Below the pieces are notes generated by a model. The model did no database searches and was not told the DNA's origin. It saw only the letters and a list, made by a program, of their open reading frames with translations. Below, in pieces: positions 1 to 9,274 of a stretch of 44,715 nucleotides of DNA. This DNA is from Candidatus Wolfebacteria bacterium GW2011_GWE2_44_13. Lineage in GTDB: Bacteria; Patescibacteriota; Minisyncoccia; UBA6257; UBA9933. The stretch spans positions 1 to 44,715 of the forward strand of contig LCHW01000004.1 of assembly GCA_001000675.1 (NCBI GenBank), given 5' to 3'. Position 1 is the first letter of the stretch, and each line of letters begins with the position of its first letter. The position numbers and the translations under genes were made by a program.

Positions 1-153
1 TAATAGTGAAAATAAGAATATCTTGCGTCTTATTTCTCAGACTAAATGGCTATTGACACCCCGTATTACCTTTTTAACAATAGTATAATGCGTATAATTT
101 ATATAATTTAGCTTTAAACTGCCATGGACCTTTCACTAAGTTCACAAAAATTT

Positions 154-303
154 CTAAATAGTTTTTTTGATTACCTTTTTATCGGCTTTTTTTGTTGCTG
201 CTTTTTTCGGTGCAGCTTTCCCCTTGACCGCCTTTGGAGCGGCTTTTTTGACTGTATTTAATTTTTTACCAACGACTTTTTTTACCATAGTATTTTTGGT
301 CAC
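154..303 (-). CDS. Small Lys/Ala-rich histone H1-like basic protein (MVKKVVGKKLNTVKKAAPKAVKGKAAPKKAATKKADKKVIKKTI; ATG at 288, alternative GTG at 303)
   Basis: Reverse-strand reading gives an open frame from ATG 288 to TAG 154; KKAAPK/KKAATKK composition; below the supplied ORF size cutoff. Confidence 0.55.
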   Translation of the reverse strand: MTKNTMVKKVVGKKLNTVKKAAPKAVKGKAAPKKAATKKADKKVIKKTI

Positions 304-312
304 ACTAGCACT

Positions 313-339
313 CTGGATTCCCGCCTTCGCGGGAATGAC
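313..339 (+). repeat. Single REP-like repeat
   Basis: ctggattcccgccttcgcgggaatgac. Confidence 0.9.
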
Positions 340-356
340 ACACGACTCAATTAACT

Positions 357-2105
357 TTAATTTTGCAATAATTTTGATACCTCGTCAAATAGCTTCAGGT
401 AATGCAAGGCTTTTTCTGTATCTCCTTGCCTCTCCGCTTGGCGAATAGCTCTCATAACCACCATTTGCTTCTCTTTTAGTGCTTCTGTGCGCAATTGCCG
501 CAACAGCTCCCCAAACTCTTTTTCTACCTTATCGGGGTCTATATCTTCCACGTCCGTGCCTGCACGCATCCTAAACGTGTGCAAATCGTCCATGAGTTTC
601 GGATCGTCTACTGTTTCCTTATTTACTGATGCATCGTATATTCTGCGATACCGAGCTGGAAGATATTTTGCATATTCTTCGAGCCCCTTCATAAAGCTCT
701 CCTTTATCATTGCCATTCGCAGTACGCGCTCTGCGATCAAATCAATGCGCATCTTTTCTGCTTCCACTTCTTGCAGCGTTGCTTCTTCGCGCTTTGGGCG
801 CATTTCTAGCGGCACAACCACTTCCACCTTACTCATATCTTCTTGCAGTATATGCTCACTGATATTTACCAACTGCGCGAGCTGACGAATCCAATGTTCT
901 CGTTCTACTGCACTTGGCAGTGCCTTTATCTTTTCCAATACGATGTGTAGATTTTTTTTAAAGAGCGGTGCATTGTTTTTAAACGATTCACCGTGCGAGA
1001 GATAGCGTGCGAAGTAAAACTCCATTGCCTCTTTTGCTTCCTTTGCATATACCCGCATGATGCCGGGTTTATCTTTGATGGCATCTGCGGGGTCTTTATA
1101 ATCCGTTACGGATAAAATCTTTACGTTGAAGTCGAGATTCTTTGCAAGGTCGATGCTTCGTTCTGCAGCCTTTTGTCCTGCTTCGTCATTATCGAACGAG
1201 AACATGATGTTGTCGGTCTGTTTCTTGAGCGTTTTTAAATGATCTGCGGTTAATGCGGTGCCGGATGTTGCCACCACGTTTTTCAGGCCATCCTGTACAC
1301 ACATAAGCAGGTCCATCTGCCCTTCTACGAGCAATGCAAATTTCATTTCGCGTATGTGATTCTTTGCTTTGTGAAACCCGTAGAGTACGCGCGATTTGTT
1401 AAAGATTGCCGTTTCTGGGCTGTTAATGTACTTCCCTGTTTCGCCCGTATCATATTCGGGTAATATGCGCCCTGTGAAACCGATTACTTTCCCCGTATGG
1501 TTTGAAATGGGAAACATAATGCGTCCACGGAATCGATCAGTGTATGTCCCCCTCTCTGTGCGAAAGTTTAACCCTGCACGCTCGATATCTTGAATATCGA
1601 ACTTGCCCACGTTCACGAGTTCTCGCGTAATCGCTTCGTATTCTTGTGGTGCGAACCCTAATTCGAAATCACTTATCGTTTCTTCGGTTAATCCGCGACT
1701 CTTTATGTATTCGAGTACCTTTGGATTTTTTTGTAGCTGCTTTTTGTAAAATTCTTTCGCCGCGTCGTTGATGTCGTACAAGATGCCAAATTGTTTTTGA
1801 TCTTCTGGGCTTAGCTTTTTCAATTCAACACCCGCTTTTTCTGCGAGAATTTTTAATGCTTCATAGAACTCGATGTTCTCGTACTTCATAAGAAACGAAA
1901 ACACATCGCCTCCCTCATTACACGATCCAAAACAATGCCATGTCTGCCTATCTTGCGATATCATAAAAGACGCTGTTTTTTCACCATGAAATGGGCAGCG
2001 CGCTTTAAAGTTTCTCCCCGCAGGTTTCACTTCGATATACGAACCGATGACCTGTACGATGTCTATGCGATTTTTTATTTCCTCAATAGGATTTTCGATT
2101 GACAT
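357..2105 (-). CDS. dnaG: DNA primase DnaG
   Basis: N-terminal zinc-binding motif CPFHGEKTASFMISQDRQTWHCFGSCNEGGDVFSF, Toprim motifs LLVEGQMD and FDNDEAGQKAAERS. Confidence 0.95.
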   Translation of the reverse strand: MSIENPIEEIKNRIDIVQVIGSYIEVKPAGRNFKARCPFHGEKTASFMISQDRQTWHCFGSCNEGGDVFSFLMKYENIEFYEALKILAEKAGVELKKLSPEDQKQFGILYDINDAAKEFYKKQLQKNPKVLEYIKSRGLTEETISDFELGFAPQEYEAITRELVNVGKFDIQDIERAGLNFRTERGTYTDRFRGRIMFPISNHTGKVIGFTGRILPEYDTGETGKYINSPETAIFNKSRVLYGFHKAKNHIREMKFALLVEGQMDLLMCVQDGLKNVVATSGTALTADHLKTLKKQTDNIMFSFDNDEAGQKAAERSIDLAKNLDFNVKILSVTDYKDPADAIKDKPGIMRVYAKEAKEAMEFYFARYLSHGESFKNNAPLFKKNLHIVLEKIKALPSAVEREHWIRQLAQLVNISEHILQEDMSKVEVVVPLEMRPKREEATLQEVEAEKMRIDLIAERVLRMAMIKESFMKGLEEYAKYLPARYRRIYDASVNKETVDDPKLMDDLHTFRMRAGTDVEDIDPDKVEKEFGELLRQLRTEALKEKQMVVMRAIRQAERQGDTEKALHYLKLFDEVSKLLQN

Positions 2106-2126
2106 GTATAAATATATAAACCTCTC

Positions 2127-2885
2127 TTACTCACTTTTTGGAAATACAACCCATGTTGTTCTTAACATGAAGTTTTTATCCCCGAGTGTTGCGCGTACGC
2201 GTTCACATTTTCCCGCATCCAATGTATATCGTTCACAGTACACGTCGGCTAAATTTTCTATTACCTTCTCATCGACTCGTTCAAACCGCACCCCCATCTT
2301 CTTCATCCTATCTTCCAACTCATCCCGAGATGAGAAAAATATTTCTACCCGCTTTAACTCTGGTAATTCCTCATCATTAAATATCCGTTGCACTTTCCCT
2401 CTCCATCCTTGCGGATCTTCATTTTCCGATCCTGCGTGCTGAATAATGGCAAATTTCTTTATTATTCGACTAACTTCTTCGATAATTTTTTCTTGTTTTT
2501 CTAGTGTATTCCATTGCAACGCATATCGCATCATTGCAATATCAACGGATTTATCCTTAAGTGGCAACTCTGTCAAATTTGCCGTTATTTTTTTATCAGC
2601 CGCCTTATTTTGTTCCAATGCGTCCGGATTAACATCGATGGCTATTACTTCAAGATCAAGTTCTGGTATATATTTTAAGATGCTTTGCGCTAATTCGCCT
2701 TTAAATGCTCCTAAGTCTGCCAACGTATATTGGGTATCTTCTTCCAGCTTTTCCTTTAAAATCCCTGCAAATAATCCAGCTGTCTCGCCGTACACTTCTT
2801 TAAGTGCTTTTAGTTCGCTCTCCCCTTTGAAAATTTCGGTTGCATTTTTCCCCTGATTATATTTTTCTTCGATGGAGTTTTTCAT
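2127..2885 (-). CDS. Class I SAM-dependent methyltransferase-like protein
   Basis: LADLGAFKGELAQSIL...EVIAIDVNPDALEQNK and ELPLKDKSVDIAMMRYALQW motifs. Confidence 0.7.
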   Translation of the reverse strand: MKNSIEEKYNQGKNATEIFKGESELKALKEVYGETAGLFAGILKEKLEEDTQYTLADLGAFKGELAQSILKYIPELDLEVIAIDVNPDALEQNKAADKKITANLTELPLKDKSVDIAMMRYALQWNTLEKQEKIIEEVSRIIKKFAIIQHAGSENEDPQGWRGKVQRIFNDEELPELKRVEIFFSSRDELEDRMKKMGVRFERVDEKVIENLADVYCERYTLDAGKCERVRATLGDKNFMLRTTWVVFPKSE

Positions 2886-2900
2886 AATTTACTAGAGATA

Positions 2901-2927
2901 CTGGATTCCCGCCTGCGCGGGAATGAC
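2901..2927 (+). repeat. Single REP-like repeat
   Basis: ctggattcccgcctgcgcgggaatgac. Confidence 0.9.
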
Positions 2928-2948
2928 AGAAAATAAAATGCTTCTTTT

Positions 2949-4844
2949 TTACTTATACAACTCAAACTCTTTGGTTAGGGATTCAACTTTTCCTTTTTCT
3001 CCGAAAACTAATGCGCCGAGAAATTCCACATCGTCGATGTCTTTTGCTTTTGTTTCTTCGATAATTTTTTTATCGTTTGTTGTTTTTAGCATCTCGCGTG
3101 TAAATTCCGCAACGTCAAGCTTTTGTACTTTGCTTTCTTTTATCAACTTCTGAATCACTTCGCTTGAACCTGCCTCTTTTATCAATATTGCGTGTTGAAT
3201 ATTGAGCTTAATTGCCTGATTGTCTTTTGTTTGTATCTCGTCTTGCATTAACAGTCCTTTTCCTCCTCGCGCAGCAAATGCTGCATTCAAGTGCCCGACG
3301 GTATTCATTTCTTCCCATCGTTCCATACTTGCTCCTTTGTTTAATACCACAACGGCAATTTTTGTTTCTTTTGCCTTTCCTGTTTTTACTTCGCCTTCTT
3401 CTTTCATCGGAGGAAACACTACTGTTTCGCGAATAGACCGGTTCATCAAAAATGAGAACAGTCGTTCGCTCAAGCCAAAGCCAACCGCTGGCGGCATGCC
3501 GTATTCGAGTGCTTCGATGAAGTCTTCATCGAGCATTTGTGCCTCTTCGTCGCCTGCTTCGCGGAGCTTTGCCTGCTCTTCGAATCGCTGGCGCTGGTCT
3601 TGTGGATCGTTTAACTCAGAAAAACCGTTCCCAAGCTCTGATTTACATGCAATCGGCTGGAATCGCAATACGCGCTTTGTGTCATTTGGATCTTTCTTAG
3701 CCAATGGCGAAACTTCGAGCGGATGCCCCATGAGGAAACAAGGTTGAATAAGCCTTTGTCTTACTGTTTTTTTATAAATAGTGTCGATCATGCGGCCTTT
3801 GCCGTCGGCTGTGTCGTATTTAATACCGAGCTCATCTGCCTTTTTCTTCAACTCCTCTACCGATACTTCTCCAGACAAATCGATGCCTGTTTCTTTTTTA
3901 AACTCCACAAAATAATCGACACGTGGCCATGTGCCTGACCAGTCAATTTCTACATCATCGTATTGTGTTTTCATATCCTCTCCTACGACATTTTTAACAA
4001 TCTCTTTGTACATGCGCTCTACGGCGTCCATACCCTTTTCCATATCGCCGTATGCCCAATAAAATTCCATTGCCAAATAATCTTGCAAGTGCTCTGCGTC
4101 GATGCCCTCGTTGCGAAATACCTTTCCTATTTCATAAATTTTCTCAAATCCACCAACGAGCATTTTCTTTAATGGTAATTCAAGTGAAATGCGTAAAAAG
4201 AAATCACGATCAAGTGCGTTATGGTGCGTAATAAAAGGACGAGCATCTGCACCTCCTGCAATTCCTTCTAATGCTGGTGTGTCTACCTCAGAAAAACCTT
4301 CGTTATTTAAAAAGGTTCGAATTGTTTTCCAAAATATTGTTTTCTTCAAAAATAGCTCGCGCGTTTCTTGATTCATCATTAAGTCGAGATACCGCTTGCG
4401 CAACAATGCTTCAATATCTTTTAATCCATAAAATTCACTTGGGATTGGCAACAATGTTTTGGCAAGCAATTTCCATGCGTCTGCTTGCAATGTTTTTTCT
4501 CCGGTCTTGGTAACAAACAACGTTCCGGTTGCCTGTATAAAATCACCCATGTCGATATTGTTTGCAAACAAATCAAATCGCTCGTCACCTACGATATCAC
4601 GCTTTACTAATATCTGAATTTTCCCTGATTCATCTTCGATGTGCACAAATGCAAGCGCACCCATGACGCGCATGGACTTAATACGTCCTGCGAGGGTGAG
4701 AGGTTTTTCTGTAAGTTCATCAAAATGCTCCACCACGTACTGGTTTGTATACTCTTTTTTACTTTCTTGCGGATACGCCTCCTCTCCTGCGGCAACAAGC
4801 CGGTTGAGTTTTTCTATTTTTGCTTCTCTAATATTATCAAGCAT
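2949..4844 (-). CDS. lysS: Class II lysyl-tRNA synthetase with C-terminal DUF2000-like (Pth2-fold) extension
   Basis: LAGRIKSMRVMGALAFVHIEDESGKIQ, FRNEGIDAEHLQDY, GMPPAVGFGLSERL motifs; about 140 aa extra after the catalytic core. Confidence 0.93.
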   Translation of the reverse strand: MLDNIREAKIEKLNRLVAAGEEAYPQESKKEYTNQYVVEHFDELTEKPLTLAGRIKSMRVMGALAFVHIEDESGKIQILVKRDIVGDERFDLFANNIDMGDFIQATGTLFVTKTGEKTLQADAWKLLAKTLLPIPSEFYGLKDIEALLRKRYLDLMMNQETRELFLKKTIFWKTIRTFLNNEGFSEVDTPALEGIAGGADARPFITHHNALDRDFFLRISLELPLKKMLVGGFEKIYEIGKVFRNEGIDAEHLQDYLAMEFYWAYGDMEKGMDAVERMYKEIVKNVVGEDMKTQYDDVEIDWSGTWPRVDYFVEFKKETGIDLSGEVSVEELKKKADELGIKYDTADGKGRMIDTIYKKTVRQRLIQPCFLMGHPLEVSPLAKKDPNDTKRVLRFQPIACKSELGNGFSELNDPQDQRQRFEEQAKLREAGDEEAQMLDEDFIEALEYGMPPAVGFGLSERLFSFLMNRSIRETVVFPPMKEEGEVKTGKAKETKIAVVVLNKGASMERWEEMNTVGHLNAAFAARGGKGLLMQDEIQTKDNQAIKLNIQHAILIKEAGSSEVIQKLIKESKVQKLDVAEFTREMLKTTNDKKIIEETKAKDIDDVEFLGALVFGEKGKVESLTKEFELYK

Positions 4845-4960
4845 GGTTTTAATTATGGAAATAGATACCTTCGGATTGGTATCTTTGTTCCTGTATTTTA
4901 GGCTTATTTATGGGCAATGTAAATAGAGAATTAAACCCTCTCGCCCCACGCACACAGCAT

Positions 4961-5020
4961 GTCATTCCCGCGCAGGCGGGAATCTATGTAATACTGGATT
5001 CCCGCCTGCGCGGGAATGAC
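4961..5020. repeat. Paired REP-like repeat (24-bp perfect arms)
   Basis: gtcattcccgcgcaggcgggaatc / gattcccgcctgcgcgggaatgac. Confidence 0.9.
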
Positions 5021-5072
5021 AACACACACGGACAATATAGCAAAATACTGCCAAATGGCAGTATTTATCGCA

Positions 5073-5528
5073 TTATTCTATCTCGAGAATCTTGTATTTT
5101 GCCATTCCGCGTGGGGTTTCCACGTCTATTACATCTCCCTCCTTTTTGCCCATGAATGCTGCACCGAGCGGCGATTCATTTGAAATAAGCCGTTTCTCTG
5201 GATTTGCCTCGTTTGACCCAACAATTGTGTATTCAAACGTCTTTTTATCCTTTTCTACCTTTACGGTTGCGCCCAAATCGATTGTCTTTTTCCCGTGAGT
5301 CTTTTTGATGAGCACCGAGTTGCGAATAATGTTTTCCAATTCGATAATATGCGCTTCGAGCTTTGCCTGCGCTTCCTTTGCTTCGGAATATTCAGCATTC
5401 TCAGACAAGTCGCCAAATTCTTTTGCGCGCTTTAGCCGGTCGGCAATCTCATTGCGACCTTCTTTTTTCTCGGTCTCTAATTCTCCTTTTAGCTCCTCTA
5501 ATCGTTCCTTGGTGATATGAAATTCCAT
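5073..5528 (-). CDS. greA: Transcription elongation factor GreA
   Basis: ITKERLEELKGELE...RLKRAKEFGDLSENAEYSEAKEAQ and SPLGAAFMGKKEGDVIDVETPRG. Confidence 0.95.
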   Translation of the reverse strand: MEFHITKERLEELKGELETEKKEGRNEIADRLKRAKEFGDLSENAEYSEAKEAQAKLEAHIIELENIIRNSVLIKKTHGKKTIDLGATVKVEKDKKTFEYTIVGSNEANPEKRLISNESPLGAAFMGKKEGDVIDVETPRGMAKYKILEIE

Positions 5529-5550
5529 GTTTTATTTAAAAACGTATGCA

Positions 5551-5648
5551 TTTGGCGTCCTACTGCGTTACCTCCTCGTTCGCTCCCGCAAAGGAGCTTA
5601 ACTCCATTTTAGTCGCAAGCCTCGTCGGCGCCTTGTATCCCATCCAAA
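5551..5648. repeat. Structured roughly 100-bp repeat, copy A
   Basis: TTTGGCG...CATCCAAA ends flanked by AAAACGTA/TACGTTTT; internal hairpin GCTCCTTTGCGGGAGC. Confidence 0.6.
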
Positions 5649-5690
5649 TTCCTACGTTTTCTATTTTCTTCTTTTACTTAATTTTCTATC

Positions 5691-6425
5691 TTACTTTTTC
5701 GACTTAATTTTATATGCATTAATCCATAGCCACCAGCGAACTTTTGCTACTTCGAGCAAAACTTTTATGTAAAGCTTTATGGTCATCCGTGAATTCGGAT
5801 CGTCGATGAAATTTGCAGGTACTTCTTTTATTTTATAACCAAACTTCTTTGCAAGTGCGAGCACTTCTACATCAAAGCCCCAATGCTTAATCTTCATAAC
5901 GGGAAAGATATCCTCGGCAGCGCGTTCACTAAAAATCTTTAATGGGCACTGTGTGTCCTGTAATCCTGGCAATACCAACGTTTGAATATACAAGTTTCCC
6001 ATTTTCCCTGGAATCGTTCGGTACCATGGCTGGGTTCGCTTCCCTCCCTCGATGTTTCGTGATCCAATAATGACATCGTATCCATCTTCGGCATAGTGCA
6101 TTGCGTGTATGACCTGATCAATGGAAATGGAGTTATCTGCGTCAACGAATGCACGGAGGTCTCCCTTTGCTTCCAACATACCCTTACGCACCGCTGCGCC
6201 CTTGCCTGCAGTCTTACATTCAGTAAGCCTCAATTCGGGCCATAGGTGTTCGAATCGAAGCACGATGTCTCTTGTGCTATCTTTTGAATTATTATCCACT
6301 ACGATTACCTCGTAAGAAATATCGACACCCTCAAGGTGCTTTTTAATGTCGACCAATGTCAACGGTAAGCGCTTCGCCTCGTTATAGGCGGGTATAATTA
6401 TCGAAAGGCGGGGTTTTTTATCCAT
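5691..6425 (-). CDS. Family 2 glycosyltransferase (dolichyl-phosphate glucosyl/mannosyltransferase-like); likely start MDKKPRLSIIIPAYNE
   Basis: LSIIIPAYNEAKRL...VVDNNSKDST...GKGAAVRKGM...FVDADNS. Confidence 0.85.
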   Translation of the reverse strand: MDKKPRLSIIIPAYNEAKRLPLTLVDIKKHLEGVDISYEVIVVDNNSKDSTRDIVLRFEHLWPELRLTECKTAGKGAAVRKGMLEAKGDLRAFVDADNSISIDQVIHAMHYAEDGYDVIIGSRNIEGGKRTQPWYRTIPGKMGNLYIQTLVLPGLQDTQCPLKIFSERAAEDIFPVMKIKHWGFDVEVLALAKKFGYKIKEVPANFIDDPNSRMTIKLYIKVLLEVAKVRWWLWINAYKIKSKK

Positions 6426-6546
6426 ATATGCTTTATTTGTAAATTCCGTGCCCGCTGCCCCCGTCAAAACGGTTAGCAGCAATTGGCACGGAATAATGAA
6501 TGCTTATATTTCGATTGCCAAAATTATACATGATTGTTCCCTCATT

Positions 6547-6572
6547 TGCAATAAAAAAGACGCGATTGCTCG
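6547..6572 (-). terminator. Intrinsic terminator for the 6577-7034 small membrane protein cassette
   Basis: Minus strand GGCGCGA-GCAA-TCGCGTC-TTTTTT. Confidence 0.7.
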
Positions 6573-6576
6573 CGCC

Positions 6577-6837
6577 TCATGACCCGCCTTTCTTGGGTCG
6601 AAGAATCGACAGGATTACGCCTGCCGCGATTGCGACGAATGCGCCGATCTGGATCCACGGCCACAACTTGGTTACAAGCGTGCCCAGCGTCCAGTTCAGT
6701 TCATCGGCTGCCCTTTCGGTAAACCAATGAAACGCACCCGGGGCGAAGATAGCGACCAACATCGCCACGCCCGCCAGCGTACCCGCAAGCCGCCGCGGGT
6801 TCCCGAAAAACAGGCAGATGAATGGGTTCATACCCAT
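6577..6837 (-). CDS. Small membrane protein, 86 aa
   Basis: Two hydrophobic segments; SD AAAGGAGATGGGTATG. Confidence 0.65.
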   Translation of the reverse strand: MGMNPFICLFFGNPRRLAGTLAGVAMLVAIFAPGAFHWFTERAADELNWTLGTLVTKLWPWIQIGAFVAIAAGVILSILRPKKGGS

Positions 6838-6863
6838 CTCCTTTCTTCCGCCAAAGCGGACGG

Positions 6864-7034
6864 TTAGAGTTTGCCAAAAAGAAATAGCACGACGGCGATC
6901 ATAATTGCCAACGGCATGCCAGCTTCTACCACAGGATATACCGCGCTAATCAGATTCTTCCCAACCATTACAAACTGGGTCGGAGAAATCATCGCCAGCA
7001 ACACTAGCAAAATGAAGAACGTTGCGAAGTTCAC
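6864..7034 (-). CDS. Small membrane protein, 56 aa, GTG start (VNFATFFILLVLLAMISPTQFVMVGKNLISAVYPVVEAGMPLAIMIAVVLFLFGKL)
   Basis: Manual reverse-strand translation; SD GGAGG 7 nt before GTG; consensus promoter upstream. Confidence 0.65.
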   Translation of the reverse strand: MNFATFFILLVLLAMISPTQFVMVGKNLISAVYPVVEAGMPLAIMIAVVLFLFGKL

Positions 7035-7114
7035 TCCAACACCTCCTTTTATCTATTTAATAATGTGCGTTTGAGCATTTAATCAACCCGATGTCGATTA
7101 CTATGCTTATTTAT

Positions 7115-7143
7115 TTTATACACTTTATTATAATTTATGTCAA
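7115..7143 (-). promoter_or_regulatory. Sigma70-type promoter for small membrane protein cassette
   Basis: TTGACA-N17-TATAAA on minus strand. Confidence 0.75.
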
Positions 7144-7158
7144 TACCTCTTGTGAAAC

Positions 7159-7185
7159 AAAAAGAGCAGTTTCCTGCTCTTTTTT
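7159..7185 (-). terminator. Intrinsic terminator after 7205-8125 gene
   Basis: AAAAAGAGCAG-GAAA-CTGCTCTTTTT. Confidence 0.7.
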
Positions 7186-7204
7186 AGTAACCATTTTCCT
7201 TATT

Positions 7205-8125
7205 TTAGTAATCGCTACTGGTAGTAGCTGTGCTTATTGTTGTGGTCGCACTTACCGGATACACACATGTCGCTGGGACGGCACACCCATGTTCATCCTT
7301 TGGCCTTGGAACCATCGTTCCTCCTGCACAATAGCCAGGCGCTGGTGGGCTGTATTGTGGGCATGCATATGTCGATGCTGTTGGCACACAGACTCCGCCT
7401 GCGTCAGGATATGACCCATCTAGTTTACACGTTGTTCCTGTAGGACATATCTTTCCCTGTATTCCTCCACAGAACGCTTGTGCAATATTAATTTTTGGCT
7501 TGCATACTGGAGCAGGACGATAGCACGGATCTCCTATTTTGTTTGGATCCTTTGGGCCAGCAACCACCTCTTCGCCATCTTTGCAGACTGGTATAGCAAT
7601 AGCAATTTGTGGACAGTTAGCTATCGGCTTAGTAACAACGCTTCCTTGTCCACATCCGTAGACGCGGTCAATAACGCTTCGTGTTTGTGGTCCGAATATT
7701 CCTCGCGCAGTTGGGTCGCTGAAGCCAGCGATACTGCTTTTATTTATTTCTTGAAACTTCTCTACCGCAGATGCAGTAGATACTCCAAAGACTGCCTGTT
7801 TTTTATCTACTTCTGAAATAGCTATTCCTTCTTTTTCAAGCGTTGTTTGTAACGCAGTTACATCTGCACCTTTCGCACCTACCTTAAGCGATTTATTAAA
7901 GTTATAGCACCAACGATTGTCGGCGATTGGCTTATTATTCTCTATTGCGCTTGTGCTTGTTGCATTTCCTTTTTGCTGCTTAATCTGTTCTTGCAAAACC
8001 GTTATTTGCTTTATCAATGCGTTGAGCTGTGCCTGCAACTCTTCGATTGTTGCGGCTGAGGTGAATGCAGGTGATAGTAATATACCCGCAAAGGCTATTA
8101 CTCCTAATAATTTTATTTTATGCAT
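7205..8125 (-). CDS. Secreted peptidoglycan-binding-domain protein with Cys-rich C-terminus
   Basis: Signal peptide; LKVGAKGADVTALQTTLEKEG...FGVSTASAVEKFQ...GIFGPQTRSVID. Confidence 0.7.
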   Translation of the reverse strand: MHKIKLLGVIAFAGILLSPAFTSAATIEELQAQLNALIKQITVLQEQIKQQKGNATSTSAIENNKPIADNRWCYNFNKSLKVGAKGADVTALQTTLEKEGIAISEVDKKQAVFGVSTASAVEKFQEINKSSIAGFSDPTARGIFGPQTRSVIDRVYGCGQGSVVTKPIANCPQIAIAIPVCKDGEEVVAGPKDPNKIGDPCYRPAPVCKPKINIAQAFCGGIQGKICPTGTTCKLDGSYPDAGGVCVPTASTYACPQYSPPAPGYCAGGTMVPRPKDEHGCAVPATCVYPVSATTTISTATTSSDY

Positions 8126-8186
8126 ATGATTGTTTTTATTTACCTTTTATTAGTCTACCATATTTCTCTTATATATAGGAAACGTA

Positions 8187-9203
8187 TTAATTTAATTCAA
8201 TATCAATATGCACTACCTCAGGAAATTCTTTTTGGATATTTTTCTCCAATCGGTCAATGTGCGTTCCTACGAGTCGGGGCACGCGGTCGATAGAATCAAC
8301 TGAGAATTTAATGAATGCTTGATAATCGTCTTTTATTTCTTCGTATTCTTCTTTTAACACTCCTTGCGCAAACATTTCTTTCGCTAATGCGTTGCCGTTG
8401 AACTCTGCGTCGCATTTGATGCGATACTTCCCCACGTCCATAATCGCTGATTTAAACTCAAGCACTTTTTCTATTACAGGATCTGATTCTAATATCTCGA
8501 TAATGCGTTCTTTTATTTCTTCTGGGATCGCTTTTTCTAATAATAGTCCCCTGTTTTTATTAATTAATACGATAGCCATTACGCCGAGCATTATTCCGAT
8601 TGTTATTGAACCGATTGCATCCCAATAATAATTACCCGTGAGCTTGGTCAATAAAATACTGATAAATGCGACCACCACACCAAGTACAGCGATACTATCT
8701 TCGTATAGCACGGCTATTGTTGCTGGATCGCCATATTCAAGCGCCTTCTTTAATCGCATGCCTTTTGTTGTTGCGCGCAATTCTCGATATGCGAGCCAAA
8801 GGGTAAACAGCTCAACAACAAATGAAATGCCTAAAATAGCGAATACTATCCAGCTTACTGCCACATGTTCGTTTTCAAACAATGCGTTTATTCCCTGATA
8901 TACTGTAGCGCCTGCGCCAACGAAAAATATTCCGCATGCGGAAATAAGCGCCCACAGAAAACGTTCTTTTCCATATCCGTATGAAAACTCTTTCGTTGCC
9001 TTCTTCTTTGATCGCTTGATGCCCACCATCAACAGCGCTTGGTTCGCCGTGTCGGCAAAACTATGAATTGACTCGGAAAGCATCGCTCCTGAACCGGATA
9101 GTAAAAACCCGATAAACTTAAGTACCATGATGAGCGCATTCCCTGAAAGGGCTGCGATAACTGGGACTGTTCCGTGATTGTTGTTTATGTTGCTACTACT
9201 CAT
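8187..9203 (-). CDS. Cation diffusion facilitator family transporter
   Basis: SGAMLSESIHSFADTANQALL, YGYGKERFLWALISA, transmembrane region then C-terminal cytoplasmic domain. Confidence 0.9.
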   Translation of the reverse strand: MSSSNINNNHGTVPVIAALSGNALIMVLKFIGFLLSGSGAMLSESIHSFADTANQALLMVGIKRSKKKATKEFSYGYGKERFLWALISACGIFFVGAGATVYQGINALFENEHVAVSWIVFAILGISFVVELFTLWLAYRELRATTKGMRLKKALEYGDPATIAVLYEDSIAVLGVVVAFISILLTKLTGNYYWDAIGSITIGIMLGVMAIVLINKNRGLLLEKAIPEEIKERIIEILESDPVIEKVLEFKSAIMDVGKYRIKCDAEFNGNALAKEMFAQGVLKEEYEEIKDDYQAFIKFSVDSIDRVPRLVGTHIDRLEKNIQKEFPEVVHIDIELN

Positions 9204-9236
9204 ATTGTAATAATTATCCTACGCCTTTTCTGTAAA

Positions 9237-9266
9237 AATAAAAGGGGCTCGCGCAAGCGCGAGCCC
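9237..9266 (-). terminator. Intrinsic terminator after 9275-10012 gene
   Basis: Perfect GGGCTCGCG/CGCGAGCCC stem with A/T tract. Confidence 0.65.
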
Positions 9267-9274
9267 TATATTCC

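Noticed and set aside
53-89. Promoter TTGACA...TATAAT at the left edge
   Set aside because: Spacing about 25 bp is too long and no + strand gene follows
487-885. 132-aa + strand ORF
   Set aside because: Antisense to dnaG with no SD or recognisable domain
4910-5155. 81-aa + strand ORF
   Set aside because: Consists largely of the translated REP-like repeat; same for 27391-27639 and 27397-27579
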